This document shows, piece by piece, positions 1-5,241 of a stretch of DNA of 10,596 nt (its first letter is position 1; each line of letters starts with the position of its first letter). The notes under the pieces are model-generated. The model was not told the DNA's origin. It saw nothing but the letters and a program-made list of their open reading frames with translations, and ran no database searches. This DNA is from an uncultured Prevotella sp. (GTDB lineage: Bacteria; Bacteroidota; Bacteroidia; Bacteroidales; Bacteroidaceae), in the NCBI GenBank assembly GCA_947303825.1, contig CAMYZK010000053.1:1-10596 (forward strand). The letters run 5' to 3'. The translations under genes were made by a program, and so were the position numbers.

Positions 1-2
1 GT

Positions 3-659
3 ACTTGGGCAGTGCATGGCCGCTATTTCAGCTTTGGACAGATGGACGAGACCGATGCCTTGGGCTATAAGGCCGGTACTTTCAGTGCCAAGGACATCGC
101 GGTGGGCGGTGCCTTTGCCTACAAACTCACAGAGAGGCTGAACGGTGGCATCACGGCCAAGTTAGTCACCTCATATATTGGCAGTTACAGCTCGCTGGCA
201 GCTGCTGTAGACCTGGGTCTGAACTATAGCGCTGACGAGCAAGGATGGAGCTTCTCTGCAGTGGCACGCAACCTGGGCGGACAGCTCACCGCCTACGAAG
301 ACGACTTTGAACGCATGCCCCTTGACTTGCAGCTAGGTGTTACCAAGCGGCTCGTGGGGTCGCCGCTGCGTTTCTCGGCCACCATGGTGCGCCTCAACGA
401 CTGGCAGTACGGACTGGGTCATCATTTTGTCTTCGGAGCAGACTTGCTGCTGTCTGAGCAGTTCTACCTGGCTGCAGGATACAATGCCATGCGTGCCACA
501 CAGATGAAAATAGCATCGGCCGACGGCGAGAGCTCGCATGGAGCGGCCCTCTCTTTCGGTGCAGGCCTCCAGCTGGAGCGTATCAAGCTGCATGTGGCTT
601 ATGCCAAGCTTCACGTAAGCTCACCATCACTGTTAATAAATTTCTCTTATACATTATGA
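3..659 (+). CDS. porQ: PorQ-like type IX secretion outer-membrane protein, 3' part (5' end outside window)
   Basis: The reading frame is open to the left edge of the window, so only about the last 218 residues are visible; the GTG at 12 is not a credible start. The start of the visible part contains a DETDALG...GTFSAKD stretch, followed by alternating polar/hydrophobic segments, many glycines and aromatic residues, and it ends in INFSYTL. This is what an outer-membrane beta-barrel of the PorV/PorQ family looks like, including the terminal aromatic strand. PorQ is an accessory outer-membrane component of the type IX secretion system, which exports proteins with a C-terminal sorting domain in Bacteroidetes. 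The stop overlaps the cmk start (ATGA, 656-659), implying translational coupling, and porQ-cmk adjacency is, from memory, also seen in Porphyromonas gingivalis. PorV or another FadL/PorP-like barrel is the main alternative; the cmk neighbour favours PorQ. Confidence 0.72.
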   Translation, partial: TWAVHGRYFSFGQMDETDALGYKAGTFSAKDIAVGGAFAYKLTERLNGGITAKLVTSYIGSYSSLAAAVDLGLNYSADEQGWSFSAVARNLGGQLTAYEDDFERMPLDLQLGVTKRLVGSPLRFSATMVRLNDWQYGLGHHFVFGADLLLSEQFYLAAGYNAMRATQMKIASADGESSHGAALSFGAGLQLERIKLHVAYAKLHVSSPSLLINFSYTL

Positions 660-1348
660 AAAAAATAACTATAGCAATAGACGGCCATTCTTCGTGCGGC
701 AAGAGCACCATGGCCAAGCATCTGGCCCGAGAAGTGGGCTACATCTATGTAGACACAGGGGCCATGTATCGTAGCGTGACACTCTATGCACTTCGTCATG
801 ACCTGTTTTGTGCCGACGGTTCGGTAAAAGCCGAAGAGCTGGAACAGCAGATGTCGCAGATAAGCATCAGCTTCAGGCTCAATGCCGAGACAGGACGCCC
901 TGACACCTATCTCAACGGAGAGTGTGTGGAAGACATCATCCGCTCGCTGGAAGTGTCAGAACATGTAAGCCTCGTGGCTGCCTTGCCTTTTGTGCGCACT
1001 GCCATGGTGAAACAGCAGCAGCTCATGGGACAGGACGGCGGAGTGGTGATGGACGGACGAGACATTGGCACCGTGGTCTTTCCCAATGCTGAGCTGAAGA
1101 TTTTTGTGACAGCCAGTGCCGAGGTGCGTGCTCAACGACGATACGACGAGCTAAAGCAGAAGGGCATGACCGCCGACTATGCCGACATACTGCGCAATGT
1201 GCAGGAACGCGACTACATGGACTCCCATCGTGAGGTGTCGCCGCTCAGACAGGCCGACGACGCACTGCTGCTCGACAACAGCAACATGACCATTCCAGAA
1301 CAGAACGCATGGCTCATGGAGAAGTTCAAGGAGGCTGTTAACAGATGA
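656..1348 (+). CDS. cmk: (d)CMP kinase (cytidylate kinase)
   Basis: Phosphorylates CMP and dCMP to the diphosphates using ATP, in the cytosol, feeding CTP/dCTP synthesis and recycling CMP from lipid and RNA turnover. The 230-residue length fits the family. Visible motifs are the P-loop GHSSCGKST (residues 10-18), the nucleotide-binding DTGAMYR (33-39), and DGRDIGT followed by VFPNA (133-144). The region after residue 150, rich in Arg and Lys ([13 protein letters not shown]), matches the LID/CMP-binding part, and DDALLLDNS near the C-terminus is typical. The ATG start lies inside the porQ stop, so the two are probably one transcript. A terminator-like hairpin lies about 210 bases downstream, beyond a repeat element. 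Nothing is unusual in the protein itself. Confidence 0.95.
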   Translation: MKKITIAIDGHSSCGKSTMAKHLAREVGYIYVDTGAMYRSVTLYALRHDLFCADGSVKAEELEQQMSQISISFRLNAETGRPDTYLNGECVEDIIRSLEVSEHVSLVAALPFVRTAMVKQQQLMGQDGGVVMDGRDIGTVVFPNAELKIFVTASAEVRAQRRYDELKQKGMTADYADILRNVQERDYMDSHREVSPLRQADDALLLDNSNMTIPEQNAWLMEKFKEAVNR

Positions 1349-1361
1349 AAGATATTTAAGT

Positions 1362-1389
1362 GAAGAATGAAGAGTAAAGAGTGAAGAAT
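1362..1389 (+). repeat. 7-base tandem repeat array, four units
   Basis: Four consecutive 7-base units, of forms GAAGAAT, GAAGAGT and AAAGAGT, start 13 bases after the cmk stop. The purine-rich strand is the cmk sense strand. It forms the left arm of the element in this spacer. Confidence 0.8.
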
Positions 1390-1524
1390 TTCTTTTAGTC
1401 GCTACGCTTTCTTGCGTCCCTGCGATAGCAAGACCAAGGTCGAGCGGCCGCTTTGCTCTGCAATGAACTCCTAAACAAAAGTCTCTCAACTCTTCGCTCG
1501 GCTCTGCCGCTTTGCTTGCAAAGA

Positions 1525-1552
1525 ACTCTTCACTCTTAACTCTTAACTCAAT
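1525..1552 (-). repeat. 7-base tandem repeat array, four units (inverted partner)
   Basis: Four 7-base units on the + strand, of forms ACTCTTC, ACTCTTA and ACTCAAT; on the - strand they read as purine-rich units like the array at 1362-1389. The two arrays can pair to give a long imperfect stem enclosing about 135 bases. Confidence 0.8.
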
Positions 1553-1558
1553 AATACG

Positions 1559-1591
1559 GCGTGCCCCAAACACGGGGTGCGCTGACTTTTT
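1559..1591 (+). terminator. Probable rho-independent terminator of the porQ-cmk transcript
   Basis: GCGTGCCCC (1559-1567) can pair with GGGGTGCGC (1574-1582): seven Watson-Crick pairs and two G-U wobbles around a 6-base loop, followed by TTTTT at 1587-1591. It lies well after cmk and before clpB, so it would isolate clpB from read-through. The structure was judged by eye; no folding energy was computed. Confidence 0.6.
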
Positions 1592-1602
1592 GTCGGTTGC
1601 TT

Positions 1603-1616
1603 ATGTCAAAATGTCA
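1603..1616 (+). promoter_or_regulatory. ATGTCA direct repeat upstream of clpB, candidate regulatory site
   Basis: ATGTCA occurs at 1603-1608 and again at 1611-1616, two bases apart, 77 bases before the clpB start and just after the terminator. No CIRCE element (the HrcA operator, inverted TTAGCACTC) is present. I could not find a convincing TAnnTTTG promoter box in this leader, so how clpB is transcribed is unresolved. A heat-shock regulatory role is inference from position only. Confidence 0.3.
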
Positions 1617-1674
1617 TGCGAAATTCCTTCGGCATGCGGTTTGAGGGAGAAAAGGCAGAAACAATAAAAAAATC

Positions 1675-1684
1675 AGGAAAGGAG
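1675..1684 (+). promoter_or_regulatory. Strong purine-rich ribosome binding site of clpB
   Basis: AGGAAAGGAG ends 8 bases before the ATG at 1693. Shine-Dalgarno sites are generally weak in Bacteroidetes, so a clear GGAG at good spacing is notable and supports this start codon for a protein needed quickly under stress. Confidence 0.6.
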
Positions 1685-1692
1685 AAATAATC

Positions 1693-4230
1693 ATGACACT
1701 AGAGAAATTTACAATCAAGGCACAGGAGACAGTACAGCAGGCTGTAACCCTGGCAACACAGAACGGGCAACAGTGCATAGAGCCCGTACATATAATGGCT
1801 GCCCTGATGGACAAGGCAGGCGACATTGCTACGTATGTTCTACAGAAGCAAGGCATAGACATGCGCCAGTTGAACATGCTATGTCAGCAGGAAATGAGTC
1901 ACTTGCCACGTGTACAGGGTGGAGAGCCTTACCTTTCGGCAGACAGTAACAAGGTGCTGGTGCGTGCTCAGGAACTCTCGCAGAAGATGGGCGACGAGTT
2001 TGTGTCGTGCGAGCCGATACTTCTCGCTCTAATCGACGTAAACTCTACCGTGAGCCGTATGTTGAAAGATGCCGGTGCAACGCGCAACGGCATGCAACAG
2101 GCCATCTTGGAGCTGAGGCAGGGGCAGAAGGTACAGTCGCAGAGTGCCGACGACAACTACCAGTCGCTGGAGAAATATGCAAAGAACCTTGTTGAGCTGG
2201 CTAAGGCCGGAAAGCTGGACCCAGTGATAGGTCGTGATGACGAGATAAGGCGTCTGCTGCAGATACTGAGCCGCAGAACAAAGAACAACCCCATACTCAT
2301 TGGAGAGCCGGGAACAGGTAAGACTGCCATTGTCGAGGGTCTGGCAGGGCGTATAGTGAGAGGCGACGTGCCTGAGAATCTGAAAGACAAGCAGGTGTAC
2401 TCGCTCGACATGGGCGCACTGGTGGCAGGTGCAAAATACAAAGGCGAGTTTGAGGAGAGGCTGAAAAGCGTCATCGGCGAGGTTACCCGCAGTGAGGGGC
2501 GCATCATTCTCTTCATCGACGAGATTCACACCCTGGTAGGAGCCGGAGGCGGCGAAGGAGCCATGGATGCTGCCAACATACTGAAGCCCGCTCTGGCCAG
2601 GGGCGAACTGAGGGCCATTGGAGCCACTACACTTAACGAGTATCAGAAGTATTTTGAGAAAGACAAGGCCCTGGAGCGCAGGTTCCAGACGGTTATGGTA
2701 GACGAACCCGACGAGCTGAGTGCCATCTCTATACTGCGAGGACTGAAAGAGCGTTACGAAAACCATCATAAAGTGCGCATACAGGACGATGCATGCATAG
2801 CTGCCGTGAAGCTCTCGGAACGCTATATCACAGAGCGTTTCCTGCCCGACAAGGCTATAGACCTTATGGACGAGGCGGCTGCGAAGCTGCGTATGGAGCG
2901 CGACAGCGTGCCTGAGGAGCTCGACGAGATAACACGCCGCCTGGCACAGCTGGAGATAGAGCGAGAGAGCATCAGACGCGAAACCTCTGCCACAACGACT
3001 CCACCTGCCAAGCTGCAGCAGCTGGACAAGGAAATTGCCGAACTGCGCGACCAGGAGCGCGACTTCCGTGCCAAGTGGGAGGGAGAGCGACAACTGCTCA
3101 ACAAGATTCAGCAAGACAAGCAGCAGATGGAGCAGCTCAAATATGAGGCAGAGCGCGCAGAGCGCGAGGGCGACTATGGCAAGGTGGCCGAGATACGCTA
3201 TTCCAAGCTCAAAGCCCTTGACGACGATATCGCCGCCATCCAGCATCAGCTGGATAGTGCGTCCGACGGTTCACCCGTCGGAAACAGCCGACTCGTACGC
3301 GAGGAAGTCACTGCCGATGATATTGCCGAGGTGGTGAGCCGCTGGACAGGAATACCTGTGAGCCGCATGATGCAGGGTGAACGCGAGAAACTGCTCCGGC
3401 TGGAGCAGGAGCTGCACAAAAGGGTGATTGGTCAGGACAAGGCCATCTGTGCCGTAAGCGACGCAGTAAGGAGAAGCAGGGCGGGGCTGCAAGACCCCAA
3501 GCGACCCATTGCCTCGTTTATCTTCATGGGAACAACAGGCGTAGGAAAGACTGAGCTGGCCAAGGCCCTGGCAGAATATCTGTTCAACGACGAGACCATG
3601 CTCACAAGGATAGACATGTCGGAATATCAGGAGAAACATACGGTGAGCAGGCTTATCGGTGCTCCTCCGGGATATGTTGGCTACGATGAGGGCGGACAAC
3701 TCACCGAGGCTGTGAGACGCAAGCCTTATAGCGTTGTGCTGTTCGACGAGATAGAGAAGGCACACCCCGACGTGTTCAACATTCTGCTACAGGTCCTCGA
3801 TGACGGACGGCTTACCGACAACAAGGGTCGTACTGCCGACTTTAAGAATACTATTATAATAATGACGTCGAATGCCACCAGGGAGCAGTTGCGCATGGTG
3901 ATGAGACCGGAGTTTCTGAACCGAATTGACGAGATAATAGATTTTGAACAGCTGTCTGAGAACGAGATAGAACAAGTGGTTCGCCTGCAGCTGGACAGAG
4001 TGAAGAAGATGATAGAACAGCAGGGATTCCACCTGGAGGTGAGCGACCATGCCGTGCGCTGGCTAGCCCAGGAGGGCTACGACCCCGACATGGGTGCACG
4101 ACCGGTGAAAAGAGCCATTCAGCACCATCTGCTCAACGAACTCTCACGCCGCTTACTCTCGGGTGAAGTGTCGAGAGAGAGGCCTATAGTAGTGGACGAA
4201 TTTGGCGATGGTCTGGTGTTTCACAACTGA
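1693..4230 (+). CDS. clpB: ATP-dependent protein disaggregase ClpB (Hsp100) with an apparent D2 deletion
   Basis: Hexameric cytosolic AAA+ machine that, with DnaK, pulls polypeptides out of aggregates. At 845 residues it is slightly short for the family (about 860). Domains in order: N-terminal substrate domain with two repeats (about 1-145); D1 ATPase with Walker A GEPGTGKT (204-211), pore loop KYKGE (248-252), Walker B ILFIDE (272-277) and arginine fingers ERR (328-330); the coiled-coil M-domain (about 405-525) that distinguishes ClpB from ClpA/ClpC; D2 ATPase with Walker A GTTGVGKT (613-620), pore loop GYVGY (660-664), Walker B VVLFDE (681-686) and sensor-2 GARPVKRA. Oddity: between TSN (725-727) and RPEFLNRIDE (from 738) there are only 10 residues, where homologues recalled from memory have roughly 30-37. 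Flanks are in frame and well conserved. The start is supported by the ribosome binding site and the FTIKAQE N-terminus. Confidence 0.97.
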   Translation: MTLEKFTIKAQETVQQAVTLATQNGQQCIEPVHIMAALMDKAGDIATYVLQKQGIDMRQLNMLCQQEMSHLPRVQGGEPYLSADSNKVLVRAQELSQKMGDEFVSCEPILLALIDVNSTVSRMLKDAGATRNGMQQAILELRQGQKVQSQSADDNYQSLEKYAKNLVELAKAGKLDPVIGRDDEIRRLLQILSRRTKNNPILIGEPGTGKTAIVEGLAGRIVRGDVPENLKDKQVYSLDMGALVAGAKYKGEFEERLKSVIGEVTRSEGRIILFIDEIHTLVGAGGGEGAMDAANILKPALARGELRAIGATTLNEYQKYFEKDKALERRFQTVMVDEPDELSAISILRGLKERYENHHKVRIQDDACIAAVKLSERYITERFLPDKAIDLMDEAAAKLRMERDSVPEELDEITRRLAQLEIERESIRRETSATTTPPAKLQQLDKEIAELRDQERDFRAKWEGERQLLNKIQQDKQQMEQLKYEAERAEREGDYGKVAEIRYSKLKALDDDIAAIQHQLDSASDGSPVGNSRLVREEVTADDIAEVVSRWTGIPVSRMMQGEREKLLRLEQELHKRVIGQDKAICAVSDAVRRSRAGLQDPKRPIASFIFMGTTGVGKTELAKALAEYLFNDETMLTRIDMSEYQEKHTVSRLIGAPPGYVGYDEGGQLTEAVRRKPYSVVLFDEIEKAHPDVFNILLQVLDDGRLTDNKGRTADFKNTIIIMTSNATREQLRMVMRPEFLNRIDEIIDFEQLSENEIEQVVRLQLDRVKKMIEQQGFHLEVSDHAVRWLAQEGYDPDMGARPVKRAIQHHLLNELSRRLLSGEVSRERPIVVDEFGDGLVFHN

Positions 4231-4307
4231 GGAATCTGACTCCAGTAGTGCTTGCTACACATGCACTGAGCTAGGGGGGAAAATTGAAGAATAACGACCC
4301 TCGATGC

Positions 4308-4324
4308 GTTAAAGGTAGTTAAAG
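4308..4324 (+). promoter_or_regulatory. GTTAAAG direct repeat, candidate response-regulator site
   Basis: Two exact GTTAAAG copies (4308-4314 and 4318-4324), 10 bases start to start, lie 12 bases upstream of the -33 box of the lipoprotein promoter. Same-face 7-base direct repeats spaced by about one helical turn are the usual layout for OmpR/PhoB-family response regulators. The regulator is unknown and the role is inference. Confidence 0.35.
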
Positions 4325-4336
4325 ACGGGTGAAATG

Positions 4337-4367
4337 TTTGCAAAATGCTACAAAAATAGTATCTTTG
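4337..4367 (+). promoter_or_regulatory. Bacteroidetes-type promoter of the OmpA-family lipoprotein gene
   Basis: TTTG at 4337-4340 and TATCTTTG at 4360-4367, 19 bases apart, match the Bacteroidetes primary-sigma pattern (TTTG about -33, TAnnTTTG about -7). Transcription would start near 4374, giving a roughly 45-base AT-rich leader before the ATG at 4418. AT-rich leaders without a Shine-Dalgarno site are typical of highly expressed genes in this phylum. Confidence 0.8.
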
Positions 4368-4417
4368 CACTGAAAAAAGCAATTTCATCTTTTTATTAAT
4401 AAAAAACATTTAAGACC

Positions 4418-5092
4418 ATGAAGAAAATGAAAGCTATTGTGCTCGCGCTTTGCGCCTGCCTAGTAATGACTGGTTGTAACAATCTTGCAAAAGGAACAGC
4501 TATCGGTGCTGCCGGTGGTGCTGCCCTCGGTGCAATCGTTGGTAAGATGACTGGTAACACCGCTGTAGGTGCTGCTATTGGTACTGCTGTAGGTGCCGGT
4601 GCCGGTGCTCTTATCGGCAAGCACATGGACAAAGTGAAGGCTCAGGCCAAGGCTGTGTCGAACGCACAGGTGGAGACCATCACCGACGCTAACGGTCTGC
4701 AGGGCGTTAAGCTTACCTTTGACTCGGGCATCCTCTTTGCTACTGGCAAGTATGCTCTTACCCCCAGCTCGAAGAATGCTCTCAATCAGTGCGCTAACCT
4801 GCTGATCTCTAACCGTGACTGCGATATTGCCATCTACGGACATACCGACAGCACTGGCTCTGACGCAGTGAACAATCCTCTCTCAGTGAATCGTGCTATG
4901 GCTGTTAAGAACTATCTGATTCAGCAGGGCGTAAGCTCTTCACAGATTCGCTTCGTTGACGGTCAGGGTTCTACCAACCCCATTGCCAGCAACGCTACTG
5001 CAGCTGGACGTCAGCAGAACCGCCGCGTAGAAATCTACATGTATGCTTCACAGGCAATGATTAACGCTGCAAACAACGGTACGCTGAAGTAA
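4418..5092 (+). CDS. OmpA-family lipoprotein with glycine-zipper segment
   Basis: A 224-residue envelope protein. The N-terminus is a lipoprotein signal peptide with a lipobox ending MTGC (lipidated Cys20). Residues about 26-68 are a Gly/Ala-rich glycine zipper (repeating GAA, GTA, GAG), probably membrane-inserting or oligomerising. Residues about 97-210 form an OmpA-C/MotB peptidoglycan-binding domain: GHTDSTGS (141-148), LSVNRA (155-160) and NRRVEIY (201-207), with Asp143 and Arg159 as the likely ligands for the peptide stem. The layout resembles E. coli YiaD, so the likely job is to tether the outer membrane to peptidoglycan. It has its own promoter and terminator and is therefore probably monocistronic. 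Codon use is richer in T-ending codons (GCT, GGT, ATC/AAG) than its neighbours, consistent with high expression. The precise physiological role and gene name cannot be assigned. Confidence 0.92.
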   Translation: MKKMKAIVLALCACLVMTGCNNLAKGTAIGAAGGAALGAIVGKMTGNTAVGAAIGTAVGAGAGALIGKHMDKVKAQAKAVSNAQVETITDANGLQGVKLTFDSGILFATGKYALTPSSKNALNQCANLLISNRDCDIAIYGHTDSTGSDAVNNPLSVNRAMAVKNYLIQQGVSSSQIRFVDGQGSTNPIASNATAAGRQQNRRVEIYMYASQAMINAANNGTLK

Positions 5093-5115
5093 GAAGCATA
5101 AGACACTTATGATGC

Positions 5116-5156
5116 AAAGCCCCTCTTCCGCGCTATTACGGATAGGGGCTTTCTTG
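5116..5156 (+). terminator. Rho-independent terminator after the OmpA-family lipoprotein gene
   Basis: AAAGCCCCT (5116-5124) pairs perfectly with AGGGGCTTT (5144-5152). An inner stem TCCG (5127-5130)/CGGA (5139-5142) closes an 8-base loop. The right arm ends in TTT and runs into CTTGTT. It sits 23 bases after the stop codon. Confidence 0.85.
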
Positions 5157-5174
5157 TTGAACGTTCTTCGACGA

Positions 5175-5195
5175 GCGAAGCGGCAGAGCTGAGCG
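5175..5195 (+). repeat. Copy of an intergenic repeat module (GCRAAGCGGCAGAGCYGAGCG)
   Basis: This 21-base stretch matches the reverse complement of 1495-1515 at 19 of 21 positions. Both copies are in non-coding spacers, here between the lipoprotein terminator and the antiporter gene. CTTCG...CGAAG at 5166-5180 could form a small hairpin overlapping it. It may be a remnant of the same repeat family seen at 1358-1552. Confidence 0.6.
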
Positions 5196-5241
5196 GAACA
5201 TTGATAAGAAACTTGAATTAAGAAGAAACAAAAAGAAAGAT

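Larger units (their letters stand above)
1358..1552. repeat. Non-coding repeat element with inverted heptamer-array ends
   Basis: This stretch fills most of the cmk-clpB spacer and has no credible gene. Its ends are inverted copies: 1370-1387 matches the reverse complement of 1527-1544 at 17 of 18 positions. Inside are a hairpin-like core (1409-1446, CTTGC...GCAAG arms), a 29-base module (1465-1493), and two direct copies of a CCGCTTTGC...GAACTC unit starting at 1448 and 1507. The second ends in a near-palindrome CTTTGCTTGCAAAG. Parts of it recur at 5175-5195 and 9816-9890. It resembles a small non-autonomous, REP/MITE-like element; mobility is inference only, and no target-site duplication is obvious. 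Confidence 0.7.

Noticed and set aside
12..659. porQ as a complete gene starting at GTG 12
   Set aside because: The frame continues upstream to the window edge, no signal peptide is present and the barrel would be truncated; the true start lies outside the window.
1362..1552. CRISPR array interpretation of the repeats in the cmk-clpB spacer
   Set aside because: The repeats are 7-base tandem units without spacers, and no cas genes are present.
1151..1573. Open frame of 140 codons on the - strand across the cmk end and the repeat element
   Set aside because: It covers cmk antisense plus the repeat arrays; the protein begins in repeat-derived sequence and has no recognisable features.
2029..3246. 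Long open frame of 405 codons on the - strand inside clpB
   Set aside because: It is a shadow of clpB: the + strand frame has full-length ClpB motifs, whereas this translation is Leu/His/Cys-rich with no recognisable domain.
4247..4267. AGTGC/GCACT hairpin just after clpB as a terminator
   Set aside because: The stem is 5 base pairs with an 11-base loop and no T-tract; chance occurrence is likely.
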